A DNA stretch of 64,000 nt from Cheiracanthium punctorium (GCA_038373885.1 JAWZYV010014411.1:1-64000); one strand, 5' to 3'; counted from the stretch's first letter, positions 36,001-46,437 are shown. A program made the numbers and translations. Notes: generated by a model not told the origin, from the letters alone.

Positions 36001-37683
36001 ATAGGTTTCCGAAAGACCCAATAATGTAAGTGTTAATTTTAGTAAGAGTATACCATGTGTTACTCATTTTGTAATGAAGGTATCAACAAATTCTTTATGT
36101 ATGGTAATGTACAATGTAGGGATGCACCGAATATTCGGTATACTGGCAGTATACCTATTCGATTGTATACCGTGACGGTTCGGCCAAATACTTAAATATT
36201 CGACAACCGAATAGTAAACAAATTTAAGTATTCCCCAATTAGTAAACAAATACATATTTTTTATATCAGGAATGAAAGATATAGTATAGTACCACAGTAC
36301 TAAATTGATTCAAGTTGTTACTAATATCACATGTGAATAAGCGTTAGAAACCCGTATAAAGTCCCCCTACCAAGGCACCCCCATCCTTGGCAGATAGTCC
36401 TAACGTAGCATTCCACAATCACACACAAAAAAAAAACAATATCCCAAAGAAATTAGTTTTAATGTAAGAGAAAACACTCAGATGTTAAATTTGAATTTTG
36501 TTGCTTTTCAGTTTTTCTTAAATCATGACACATTGCATTAACCTGTGCTATTACTAACTGATTTAAATTTGAAACAGTAATCAGGAAAAAAAAAAACTCA
36601 TAACATTAAGGTAATTAACTCCTAAAGTAATCAATATGCTTATTCATTAGGGATGAGAATTCATTTGTGGTGAATAGTCACTGTTATGCCATAAAAGTGT
36701 CATTTGTTTATATTTAAATTCTAGATTTCCCTATAAAAACAATTTTATGGAAATTTACCTTCCATGGCCAACCTAAAATTGGTACTTACGTATTATCCCG
36801 GTGGTCATTCCAGCCAAACTATTTTTCCGTCAAACGAGTTGCCAAACTGTTGCCCCAATCGTATTCAAAACCATTAATAATTTCATATGTCCAGCATTTC
36901 TCTTGGCAAAAAAAATTGCTCGTCTTGGCAGACTGCCGGGATAATACGTAAGTACCCTAAAATTTATCACTAACAGTCTGTTATCTGTTATTACTTTTTT
37001 TTTTCTCTACCAAGTCTAAGCAAATTTTGGGTGCCACTCAGGGGCGTAGCCAAGGGGGGGGTAGGGGGGTCATCCCCCCCTATGAGAAATTTTACACGTA
37101 TACATATATATGAGTTGTAGTAGTCGTAACCCCCCCCCTCCCTATGAAAAGTTTCTCCCTACGCCCTTGGTGCCACTAATAATACTTAACTCAAACTAAA
37201 ACCCAATCTAATTAAAAATTATTGGATCTGGGGATCAAACTTGCTGGTTAGTATTGTTTCATTAATTAATTAAAAAACTAGTATAAAACAGCATACTATA
37301 CCATTTTGATATGTTTTGAAATGAGCAATGTATTTTTTAATTAATAGTTTTTCCAATATCAATGGTTTAAAATATTCATCAATTTTATTTTTTTTCTACT
37401 GTCAATTATTTTAAGAGTAAAAGAGAGTAACAAAAAGTCAAATCTGATTCTTCCGCTAATTATTAATTTAAAAATGCAAAATTTCCTGATTTTGATGGGG
37501 GAAACTTACTAATTTCATTCTGATAATTTAAACCTTTAAGCAAACCATGTGGTTAAAATATTTTAGCTAATTTTATCGTGTAGCAATTACATGTCTGAAA
37601 AGCTTTCTTTTTTCTTTCTTTTGTAGCTGCTGCTGCTTTGAAGTTTAAGGAGGTTTTGGCAAATATGTTTGGTCGAAGTTTAG
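33011..37683 (+). CDS. Gene model with THAP-like zinc finger inside the CCCAGG element (possible transposase-related, partial)
   Basis: Exon 1 (33011-33042) reads MAKDIEISSK and meets GTAAGT. Exon 2 (35927-36025) follows a TTTCTTTCTACAG acceptor, joins in frame, and contains a CVLYD segment and RQYHRFPKDPIM before another GTAAGT. The YHRFPKDP motif is characteristic of THAP fingers, but the second zinc cysteine expected a few residues after the first is absent. A last exon starts at 37627 after TTTTGTAG and reads KFKEVLANMFGRSLAEASD with a stop at 37698-37700 and AATAAA at 37795. Its phase does not match exon 2, so an exon is missing or the gene is broken. The product would be far shorter than a transposase. 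Confidence 0.35.
33675..34709. mobile_element. hAT element (CAGGGTTGG / CCAACCCTG)
   Basis: The perfect 9-bp inverted ends are followed by TTTTTGAC and GTCAAAAAC words on both sides. The perfect 8-bp duplication CATCATTT lies at 33667-33674 and 34710-34717. It is 1035 bp with no transposase and contains the G-rich MITE 33962-34160. Confidence 0.9.
33962..34160. mobile_element. G-rich hAT MITE (CAGTGGCACAGCC / GGCTACGCCACTG)
   Basis: Inverted ends CAGTGGCACAGCC and CAGTGGCGTAGCC, flanked by ATATAT on both sides within TA-rich DNA. It shares a poly-C segment and the words ATGAC-AAAAAATATTC and GAATATA with the copy at 50729-51054. It lies within the element 33675-34709. Confidence 0.75.
35208..35268. 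mobile_element. Short G-rich hAT MITE fragment
   Basis: CAGGGGTTGCATTTCAG at the left and GCCACCCCTG at the right, with GTTTTTCATTTGG and GCACCCCC inside. A related block (GGCATTTCAATTTTTCATTT, GGGGGTGCGACTGCGCTCCC) occurs at 14345-14455. The flanks are C-rich, so the duplication cannot be judged. Confidence 0.4.
36117..36250. mobile_element. hAT MITE left end (TAGGGATGCACCGAATATTC)
   Basis: TAGGGATGCACCGAATATTC is the typical terminus of a widespread hAT MITE group. Further CCGAATA and TATTCGACAACCGAATAG words follow. The right end is not found, so this is a truncated copy. Confidence 0.55.
36340..36425 (-). mobile_element. SINE tail fragment
   Basis: The reverse complement contains GTGTGTGATTGTGG, GGATGGGGGTGCCTTGGTAG and GGGGACTTTATACGGG. 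These correspond to the tail of the SINE at 16100-16335 (GTGTGTGATTAGGG, GATGCCTTGGTAGG, GGACTTTCTAAGG). The tRNA-like head is absent. Confidence 0.5.
36781..36956. mobile_element. MITE with GGTACTTACGTATTATCC ends, 8-bp duplication
   Basis: 176 bp with inverted ends GGTACTTACGTATTATCCCG and CGGGATAATACGTAAGTACC (perfect). CTAAAATT flanks it at 36773-36780 and 36957-36964. It has no coding capacity. GG ends with an 8-bp duplication do not fit the CAG-type hAT ends in this window. Confidence 0.85.
37039..37169. mobile_element. G-rich hAT MITE (CAGGGGCGTAGCC)
   Basis: 131 bp with ends CAGGGGCGTAGCCAAGG and (reverse complement) CAAGGGCGTAGGG. It has the perfect 8-bp duplication GTGCCACT at 37031-37038 and 37170-37177. 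A G-run and two C-runs lie subterminally. It is of the same family as 33962-34160 and 50729-51054. Confidence 0.92.
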
Positions 37684-38167
37684 CTGAAGCATCTGATTAG
37701 AATTAAAAAAAGATTCGTGATTCAGATTGTTCCTTAACATTTGTTATTGTGGACAATTATACTGAAAACTTATAAAGATAATTTTGTTTTTAAAAATAAA
37801 ATATGAAAATCTGTTTCATGTAATTTTTTGGAAAGAAAACTTAATTTGAAGTGTGTTTATAATTAGGGATATTTAAAATATTAAAAATGTACAGTACTAA
37901 TTTTTTACCAGTGTTAATCCTTTTCCAGTAAGCTGTTTAAAGCGCATTTTGTTTTGCATGAATTAAAACTTAAATTAGTTTTTAAAATTCACAATTGTGC
38001 AATTTTAAGCATTACTCAATTTTAATAGCATTTCCAATTTAATGAAAATCTTAAAATATAGCCCAAAAAAGATTTTAATCCATTTATTTCAAATCAAAAT
38101 TTATTTATTTTAATATTTTCTTCTTCTGTTGTTTACAACCAATAATATTTGCTTTTCGATCAAGTTA

Positions 38168-38588
38168 CAGTAGAACCCTGATTATCCAAGGTGGTCAGAA
38201 TCAAACATGCCTCGGATAACACTGACAATCATAATCACAGTTTTAAACATACAGATCATGTCCAGACTTCGAAACGATTACAGTCAAATGTAATTCGCTA
38301 TAAGAATGCTATTTTATAAATTCTACAGAAATAGTGTAATAAAATTGCATTACTTCAGAATTTTCGGAATATTTGATTTCACTAAGATCAAGATTACTAC
38401 TTTTTTGCAAATTTAACAGTAACCGGTCATAATCCTTTTAGGAATTGGCCATAGTCGTAATCCTTATCAATTCTTGTAATCAATTGCAGATGGATGTGTA
38501 ATCATCCGAAGTCTGATCATGAATCTTTTACATTAACCAAGGTGTCACATTGAATATCATGGAGCATTGCATAACCAAGGTTCTACTG
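38168..38588. mobile_element. Tigger/pogo MITE (CAGTAGAACCCTGATTATCC)
   Basis: The ends CAGTAGAACCCTGATTATCC and (reverse complement) CAGTAGAACCTTGGTTATGC are inverted and flanked by TA on both sides. It contains the nested GATTAC-family MITE 38263-38515. No coding capacity. Confidence 0.9.
38263..38515. mobile_element. hAT-like MITE of the GATTAC family, nested
   Basis: The ends CAGACTTCGAAACGATTAC and (reverse complement) CAGACTTCGGATGATTAC match those of the 3.1 kb element at 1904-5042. The flanks are ATCATGTC and ATCATGAA (6 of 8). It shows that the family moves as a short form as well. Confidence 0.8.
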
Positions 38589-39410
38589 TACTTTGAAACA
38601 TTATAAAGAAATGTATTTAATCACTCGTAACTGGAATTATCATTCACCCCTCTTGTAATTTTTAATGAAATCCAAAGGCTTAAGAGATTAACTTTCAATA
38701 CAAATATATTGAAAATGAATTCATTGTATCTAAGATGCATTAGTGCTTCATTGAAATTAATATAAATTAGGGGGGGGGGAAATAACCTCCAATGGCAAAT
38801 TACATTTTGTGGGAAACGTTTCAAGGTAAGTACAGAGTAAAAAAAAAGGAATATGAGCATATTACTGGAATTTTTTTTTCTTTAATAGTTATTATTTTAC
38901 TCGAAGAAAAGCTCTATTTATACTTCCTGCCCCCTCCCTTTTCCCTTTACACATATGGCAAACATTTATTGTATACTTTGAAATTGGTCATAACTCCCAC
39001 AATCTTTCTGAAAAATTCTAGATAAACTGTGTTGACCAAAGAAAAGAGTATGCAGTTTGATTTAACACTGAGGTTGTTATAGCAGAGCTGTATTAATTAA
39101 AAGTATATTGTCTTTGTGGATTTTATGAGTAGTGGCTACTATAAAATCCAAAGTAAATTTTATATTCTATAGGTGATTATAAAATAGCTGCCTATAGTAA
39201 AAGTTTCAACTATTTGTTCAAGCTTTTAATTGCACTCTACAATATAAATTGCTGCAAAATTTGAGTATTAAAGGCCTTTACGTTCTCCAAAAGGTGAGTC
39301 AAGAATGTGTGTGAAGAACGATCTTTTAGCACCATCAAATGCAAACTCGTACAAAAATTTTTTTCCCAGTCATTAAAAAAAAAAAAAAAATGTTTCCGCT
39401 AACTTATTAA

Positions 39411-39754
39411 AGCATCAGGTCAATATTGTATGCTTGGACTCCTGTTTGTGAGGAAAAATTTTGATTGTAAAAGAAATTGGGGGGGGGGGGAGGGGACTTG
39501 ACTAATTAATATTTCACATGTAGACATTTTTTTGGTTTGAAATTATAAAGTCAATGTCAAAAAGAAATGTCAAAAGAGAATTTTTTAATGCTTTAACATA
39601 AGCATTAAAAAATTCTCTTTTGAGTTGTAATTTCAAACCAAAAAAATGTCTACATGTGAAATATTAATTAGTCAAGTCCCCCCCCCAATTTCTTTTACAA
39701 TCAATATTTTACCTCACAAATAGGAGTCCAAGCATACAATATTGACCTGATGCT
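39411..39754. repeat. Near-perfect long palindrome, arms ~155-180 bp
   Basis: The left arm starts AGCATCAGGTCAATATTG and runs through TGCTTGGACTCCT, a poly-G tract, GACTTGACTAATTAATATTT and TTTTTTAATGCTT. The right arm is its reverse complement with few changes, ending CAATATTGACCTGATGCT. The left arm has about 22 extra bases near the centre; the loop is only a few bases. Transcription would give a long double-stranded hairpin. Confidence 0.95.
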
Positions 39755-39774
39755 TATAGGGCTGATTGGAGAAA

Positions 39775-40080
39775 CATGAAAACAATATTCAGAAATGTTG
39801 GAAACCAATATTGCTCAATGTCAAAAAATAATATTTAGGAATATCAGAAAAAGATATTCCTGGATATCTGAAAACAATATTCAGAAATGTTGGAAACTAA
39901 TATTGCTCAATGTCAAAAAATAATATTTACAAATATCAAAAAAAGATATTCCTGGATATCTGAAAACAATATTCAGAAATGTTAAACTGATATCTCTGAA
40001 TGTCAAAAAATAATATTCAGGAATATCATTTAGGGGGGGTCCATTTAATATTGCCCAATATTGTAATTTTGATATTGGGC
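39775..40080. repeat. Right subterminal repeats of the CCCAGG element
   Basis: ATGAAAACAATATTCAGAAA, TGTTGGAAAC, AATATTGCTCAATGTC and GATATTCCTGGATATCTG recur two to three times. They are built from the same AATATT/GATATT words as the left inner end. Confidence 0.8.
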
Positions 40081-41166
40081 AATATCTCTGTGCTACCTGG
40101 GATTATTATAAGTGGCATTTTAATCTGTTGCTTATTTAAAAATTGAAATATTTTAACGCAGCTGAAAATGTTCTTCATTTTAAAAGCTGGATATATTTAA
40201 AATTTTCTATTTACTTTTTTATTTTTCGCATTTAATTATGTCGTAGGCATATATGTTTCCTAACACATGCATGTTGCGAGTATAGTGTTATTTTAACGTT
40301 GGATTACGTTCCTCCATAGTGTCCTATTCCTATATAAAGCAAAAAAATTTTCAACGTCTATGTAAATTTTAATATGATACCATTTGAAAGCTAATGAGCG
40401 AAATATCCAAATTAACTCCCTCAACCAACCGGGGTATCTTTTACGGTAGTTAAACAGTGACGTCATAAATTTTAAAAAATGCGTGAAAGTTGTAAACTCT
40501 GAAACTCTAATGTCCTGTCACAGTTTTAGCGATTCTAAATAGCTCCTCGAGAATACACAGTTTGATGTTTTCAGTTGACAGAACTATGGAGGATTTATAA
40601 GATATCGCTATATTGGATACATGGATATTTAAATTGGCACCCCTTGAATATTTTCTACCACGGCGAGATGAAATGTTTTGCGGGGCTAAATACGCCAATC
40701 TTATAAAACTATGCAGAAATTAAATATGTATGGAGAGCTTCCTTAATAGCAACCATTGTGTGGAATGAATCATGTTTATGGTAATGCGTAAATTGCAAAG
40801 AACGCCATAGAATAAAAAGGTCCCATTTGTGCCAAATAATGTAAGCTGTTTTTTTAAATTGAGCATTAACGAGAAAGAAGCGAAGATAGATAGTATTAAT
40901 ATGCGTAATAGGTAGTATTAGTAGATTTGTAAGGATAATATGAATGAATCACGATGTACCACGTTAATAAATATTTCATGAAATTAAAAGTGTTCCGTTT
41001 ATCCTTTTTCAAGGGTTGTTTTACAATCAACTGAACGATAAGTAATTCTAATTTGTGTTGATATATCCCTCAGTACTTTGAACAGAGGAGATAGATACTT
41101 GAACTTTTTTAAAAATGAAATTCTGTTTTGTTACATGCAGATATGATTTTAGTAAAATATTCGCTT

Positions 41167-41196
41167 CTTCCCGTATGAAGAGCGGGTGCGCAGATA
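41167..41196 (+). repeat. Second Helitron-type 3' hairpin
   Basis: CCCGTATGAAGAGCGGG followed by TGCGCAGATATT parallels the 41509-41535 end (CCCGT-like stem, GAAGA loop, GCATGCAGCTAG). It lacks the CTAG terminus. Confidence 0.45.
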
Positions 41197-41689
41197 TTAA
41201 ACAAACGGTTGTCCATTTCATGTAGTGTCTTAGGTATTTAATGCTAAAACGTGAACCTAAAAAACAGTATGATGTAGAAATAACACATTTTGTAAATCAC
41301 GAGTTCTCTGCAAACCACTAAGCTTTTAACTTTTCTGATCGCGAATGACACTGACATAGTTTTTTGAGTCATTACATTGCAATGATGCCAAGTTAGTACT
41401 CATGATGCAAACTTTACATCAAGAGTCAAATAATTTTGATTTTATTTTACATTTCACATCACTGGAATTAATTGGAATTACACATCTTAGGAAAAAATTT
41501 TTTTACTACCGTGCGAAGAACGGGCATGCAGCTAGTATTTAATGTAGCTGTTGCATGCCTGCATTATTTAGTCAACTCATTACCTAGGCGAAACTGAATG
41601 AGTATTCTAGTCAGCAATAAGAACACAGACAAGAGTATATTTAACAATACTGTGGAACAATAAACTCAGTACTCAAAAAAACAGTACTG

Positions 41690-41855
41690 AAAAAATTTCA
41701 GAGAGCGTCCAAAAGGTGGGAAAGGCAGAATTTTAATTAAAAAAAAGACAGAAAGAAAGGCTGTATAATTATCTTTTTTTGTTGACTAAAAGTGAACTCG
41801 AACAAACGGAGGAAGGGGTATCCAGATCCTTGGACCACCCACCTATGTCCTTTAG
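41690..41855. mobile_element. Diverged G-rich MITE copy
   Basis: It shares GTCCAAAAGGTGGGAAAGGC-like and CCTTGGACCACCCACCTATG words with 12376-12522. The borders are not clear. Confidence 0.35.
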
Positions 41856-41976
41856 AAAATATATTCCTTACCAATAATGTTACATGTTAGTCGTTATTTG
41901 AAGAATGAAGCCAGAAATAAACAAAATAGAGAAAGTAAACTAAGTGCTAAAACAAGAGAACCGACTCGGGGTCTGA

Positions 41977-42135
41977 TCAAGGGTGGATTAAAGGGACAGC
42001 ATCGGAGGAGGCGACCGGCCCTCCCGAGAAAAAATATCAATGTAAATAATCCCAACCTACTTCCATATAATGGATATGCATGTGAATCTTCCATTCTAGT
42101 CTCCACTCACAAAATTGTATTAATCCGTCAGTGGG
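41977..42135. mobile_element. MITE (CAAGGGTGGATTAAAGG)
   Basis: Second copy of the family at 1676-1794, in the opposite orientation. It shares GGGTGGATTAAAGGG, GGCGACCGGCC, CCCGAGAAAAAATAT and CTTCCATATAATGGATAT words. The right end is near TTAATCCGTCAGTGGG. Confidence 0.5.
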
Positions 42136-42848
42136 CCGGATAATTCATTAGGCTGTAGCCTATCTGACTCGATCATTTCAGGGGCTTTTCAGTAACAAGT
42201 CGAATGAATTTCTGAAACAATAATAATATGTATTTTTTGAAACAATAATAATATATAGAATGTAAATCATTTTTTTTATAACTGGGGAATCCACAAGTAC
42301 AACAAATTATCTTATTAATCACGGAAATTAATCATGTTAAATATAAAAGATTTGATTTTGGCCGGTCGAAACCACAGGGCAAGACGCGAATGTCAGTACA
42401 TTCGTTCAGATAAAATAATTAGAACCGAGAAGATCTTAGAACAAAGATAAGACGTTCGGAGTATCCGAGAAGCCATAACCCCAGGCAAACTGAAAACAAA
42501 GAGAATTTTCGGATACTCTTGATCCACAAAGAAACTCACAAATTACTTGATCACTATTATTATACCTTGCAAAAACATTTGAACGTAATACGATAATGAA
42601 TGTTTTATCCGAATTTTTTATTATTTATTATATAGATTATTCTATTTAGAAAAGATACAAGCCTCTTATTAAGATTTTTTTAAACAAAATATTTTATATC
42701 ATTTTAATTGAGGGGGGGGGGAGTTCACATGTGAGTGTGAACCTCTCCCCCTCAAAATAAATAAATAAGGATGCGTCACTGAACATGGGGCCCCTTTGTA
42801 ACATTTGCTACGGGCCCCGCGCTGTCTTAATCCGGCACTGCACCCAGA

Positions 42849-44329
42849 CCTTGCTTACCGTGCTACGCCACCCCTGCTCAAAGCTTAGAATTAAAACAGA
42901 TAAAATTTGTTCATATCAATCGCAGATAAACATGTTAACAATGTTCATAAAAACAAAAGCACTGAAGATCAATTTCATTAAATATGGATACTTTTAAGTA
43001 GCAACTTTTTTTTAAAGACATGAAAATTGAATTTAATTTATCATTTTTGGATTTTTCTTTAACCTTCATTTAATCTCGTCATTTTTAAGCATCTTTTATT
43101 TAGACCCTCCAAGGCGTAGCTTGAAAACGAACAAAAATATTTTTCTTCATATTATAGCTGTTTCAATGACAAAATTAATGATGCGAAAATTATAAACGAT
43201 ACCTATATGTAAAAACAATTTATTCCTTTTTTATGTCGCAAAGAAGTTAACTCTTTGGCAGTGACTTGAAAACTGGCGACTCCCGTGAACTTTAATTATG
43301 TTGGGCCAGAAGTTAATTGATTCATTTTTAAATCATTACACACTATCAAAAGTACGAATTATCAAACATTTAATGATTTTATTATCTATCAGATTAATGA
43401 GATAACGTAGGATTTGTGTATCATTCTTTTGAGAAGCGTAATAATTATCAATATCTAATAATTATTTATATCGTTAATTTTAAAAGTTGAAGCTGTATTA
43501 GTATAATTAGTAATACTAATTATTATTTAGTTTATTTCAAATTTTGGGGTAACAAAATATTTCTTGTGAATAGTATTTGGTTTATATATAAGGAAAACAC
43601 AGGAATGATCGGCGTGTACCTGTTCTTCGTACGGAAAAGATCAAATACATGGATCATCCGGATTAATTGTGACTTAACCCTGTCCGCAGAATCAAAATAT
43701 TCGGATTTTCAAAAAGAACTTAAAAATGATCATATGAGTTCATATTAAAAAGAAATATTGCTAAAACATTTAGTAATTCACTTATGGTTAAATAATTGGA
43801 GCAGATAAATAAAACCATGAAAATTAATGTGCACTTATGCATTTTAAGGGAAGAATTTAAATACGTATCTAATAAACAATATCTAAATACATATGTACTT
43901 GCATAATACTATACAGTTTATACATTATCACAATTTAATGCAGTTTAAGTAATCTAAAAAATATTTTCATATGTGAAAGAATTATAATTAAAGAAAATCT
44001 AAATAAAACTTGCAAGCTTTGAAGTTGAATAAATTTCATGTGTTTACTTTTGTAAGCACAAAATCGAGGCATGAACCAAAAACAAAGACACATATAGTAA
44101 GAACAAGCAGGAAGCTGTTTTGGATCTAATATGGAAATCTTTTATCTGGCTCATAGCAACAATTAGGCGACAAAATAGAGGTTGAGAAAAATTGATTTAA
44201 ATATTTGCACCAGTCGACTCTGGAAATGGATTCTCTTATTAATATATCCCTTTAACTCCCCCCCCCGTGTTTGTGTTCTGTCAAGCCTAAATGAGGGGCA
44301 TCTACCTATAGGGGGGGGGGGCTTGGGCA
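42849..44329. other. AT-rich DNA, nothing recognised
   Basis: No element ends, tRNA-like boxes or protein motifs that I can support. Confidence 0.45.
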
Positions 44330-44480
44330 GAGGACTTTTTAAGGGAGTCTAACGCATATTCGCGTAACATCTGGAGAATAGAGTTTTGGGCGATTTTCTG
44401 TCGATCTAGTAGTCTAACTAGATCGACAGCCACGCGAGGCGAGAGAATTCCGAACCTGCACACTAAGACGCTTCCCAGTG
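44330..44480 (-). mobile_element. SINE fragment with an internal perfect hairpin
   Basis: The reverse complement holds the core ATGTTACGCGAATATGCG (compare GAATACGCGTTAGA in the other copies) plus ACTCTATTCTCCAG. At 44398-44429 there is a 13-bp perfect inverted repeat (CTGTCGATCTAGT and its complement) around a 6-base loop. A tRNA-like head is barely recognisable toward 44480. Confidence 0.55.
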
Positions 44481-44704
44481 CTCAGATTTTTATAAATTCG
44501 GCCATTCGTTGGCATGATTGAATAGAAAAGAAAGACTGGAACTACTATATATTCACACTTCAATATATCCACTGCTTTTTCTTTTTAATGCTTTCTACTG
44601 GGATCAAATTTCATCATGCCGTTATTCATTTTAACGAAAACTATACTCTCGTTACAAAAACTGCCCAGAATACAGATGTAGGTTTAAATGACATTAAATT
44701 ATGT

Positions 44705-44799
44705 AAAGTATCGGTATCGGCTATTTCTGAAAATGAATTTATAAGTAAAGTATCGGTATCGGTCATCGTCGAAAATGTGGTATCGGTCGATCCCTACAA
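44705..44799. mobile_element. hAT end fragment (ATCGGTATCGG...CGATCCCTAC)
   Basis: Repeated GTATCGGTATCGG words lead to GGTCGATCCCTA, the right-end style of a common hAT MITE group with TAGGGATCGACC termini. The left end is not found. Confidence 0.45.
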
Positions 44800-45180
44800 T
44801 TTTATGATAATTTGTAAAATTTTTTATTTGGCTCTTACGAATGTATGGCTCAAATTCTTATCTACTCAAACCACAAAAAATAATGCTTCAACATTATTTT
44901 AATCCATTAATCTTTAGTATTGCTTACAAAGTTAATAAGATTTTGATAAAAATTTACTTAAGTTATAGAGTACAGTTTAAGGGGAAAAAATACTAACTTG
45001 CAATTTTCGTTGTTGTTTTCTTTATTGAATTCATGTTTAAAATGGATAAAAGGAAGGGTTACTGGAATTCTAGTCATTCTTCAAGGATTTGCCCGTCGAT
45101 GGTGTTGACACTATGTCAGTACTGCCCTTTGCAATACCGGTGGTTAAAAAAGTTACGTAGGGCTGCCGATAATAAGTAGC

Positions 45181-46145
45181 TTGAACAGAATGGTTGAAAG
45201 ATTTGAAAAAAAACAGGAACTTTTGGTATCCAATGAACCAGGCCAAGTACATACAGGTATCAAGCAACAACAAGCTAAGGAAATTGCACCTGCCGTTATG
45301 GATCAGCCGGCAACTAATATGCAGGGTACGAGCAGTGTATGCTCAGTATCACGAAAAACAGACATCCTGTTATCGGTGCAGAAGATATTGCATAAAATCC
45401 TGAAACTTTATCCCTATAAGATAAAATACATTCAAGAATTGCTCCCAGGGGATAGACAAACCCAATTTAATTTAGCTTTGGAATTTTTGGCTCGATTGGA
45501 AGTGAATGACGAATGGCCTAGGCAAATATTATGGAGCAATGAAGCACACTTCCATGTGCACGGTAATATCAACACACACATCTTCCGTATTTGGGCTGAT
45601 ATAAATCCACAACAAGTTAGTCTACAGATCCCTTATCCCTTTGCATTTGCCGAAAGACAGTTTGGTGTGGTTTTCATTGCTTTTATCATCAGCCCTTACT
45701 TTTATAAAGTTCAAAGTCCATGTGGACTAGTGACTTATTCTGTCAAGTCCAATAAATATACTGATATACTTGAGAACTTTGTGATATCTCAACTGCAGAA
45801 AAGAAATTGAATTGATTGGACCATTTTCATGCAAGATGGTGCACCGCCGCAGATCAGATGATGTCCTGCACATTTCACAGATGCTAGTATAATTAGTAGT
45901 ACATTTCCCATGACTTGGTCTCTGAGGTCCCTCGCTATGAATCCTTGCGATTTCTGTATGTGGGGGATACTTGAAAAGCGATGTGTATCAAGGACATGTT
46001 TCTGACATTTCTACCTTTAAAGATCGAATAACATTACAAATCAGACGAATAAATGCTGATATGCTGCAAGTCACTGTCGAAAATGTTGTGTACTGCATGT
46101 AGTTATTGGAACATCAGGATGGTGGTCACATTGAGTCACATTTGT
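45181..46145 (+). pseudogene. Tc1/mariner-superfamily transposase, decayed
   Basis: A 209-codon frame (45181-45810) contains ILHKILKLYPYKIKYIQELL (end of the DNA-binding/linker part). It then has EWPRQILWSNEAHFHVHGN, where the first catalytic Asp of the usual W-[ST]-D-E-A-H-F motif is Asn. It ends KYTDILENFVISQLQKRN. After a stop, FMQDGAPP keeps the second Asp and NPCDF keeps the third acidic position, in a separate frame. The layout matches the arthropod group with a long N-terminal helix-turn-helix domain. The loss of the first Asp plus stops and frameshifts mean it is inactive. No terminal repeats were found. Confidence 0.8.
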
Positions 46146-46437
46146 AAGCTGCCGTAATAAATACTTTTCATTGTTATTTAGTGTGTTGTTATTTACTGTT
46201 TCCATTGGCAATTAAGTATAATTTTTTTTTACACATATTTTTCACTTGCAGCACCAGAATTTTCCCTATCAGAATATTTTTGTTACTATTATTTTCTTCT
46301 TTACAAATCGAAACCACATACTTTAGTGTATGGTGGCTACATTTTGTTCTATTCCATCCAATACATAACACACTACAGGGCTTTGAAAACCTCCTGCTTC
46401 CTGTTATTTCTTGAACACCCTGTAATTATTTTTATAT

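Larger units (their letters stand above)
32477..40101. mobile_element. 7.6 kb element with CCCAGGTAGCAC inverted ends, carrying a THAP-like gene
   Basis: The left end CCCAGGTAGCACAAAGATAT and the inverted right end CCCAGGTAGCACAGAGATAT agree in all but one base and are flanked by ATTATT on both sides. Subterminal words around GAATATC and GGGCAATAT fill both inner ends. Inside are a three-exon gene model (33011-37683), a long palindrome (39411-39754) and several MITEs. The superfamily is not certain. A THAP-like finger would fit a P-element-related transposon, but the ends and duplication do not prove it. Confidence 0.7.
31671..41535. mobile_element. Helitron-like element, split by a 7.6 kb insertion
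   Basis: The start region TTATAAAAGATGTCTGTGTG is followed by GACAAACGGCTACACG and ACACCAAATTTGGTACTC, the style of many arthropod Helitron 5' ends and leaders. The 3' end is a small hairpin CCGTGCGAAGAACGG followed by GCATGCAGCTAG and then T: the hairpin-CTRR-T pattern. A related hairpin (CCCGTATGAAGAGCGGG) occurs 340 bp earlier. The left border is uncertain because a Tigger abuts it. No Rep/helicase frame is seen, so it is non-autonomous. Confidence 0.5.
20020..42840. mobile_element. hAT element opened by later insertions, ends 22.8 kb apart
   Basis: The left end CAGTGCCGGATTAA and the right end TTAATCCGGCACTG are perfect inverted repeats. Beyond them both inner ends carry GCAAATG(C/T)TAC and GGGGCCCC-GCGC words. 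The flanks are an identical 8-mer, CACCCAGA, at 20012-20019 and 42841-42848. This supports one ancestral insertion later expanded by the nested elements listed below. No hAT transposase is recognised within it. An alternative is two separate copies whose flanks match by chance, which I consider unlikely. Confidence 0.7.

Noticed and set aside
20020..42840. An autonomous giant transposon (Maverick or Teratorn type)
   Set aside because: No integrase, polymerase or capsid frames are seen. The length is explained by nested insertions with their own duplications, and the duplication is 8 bp, not 6.
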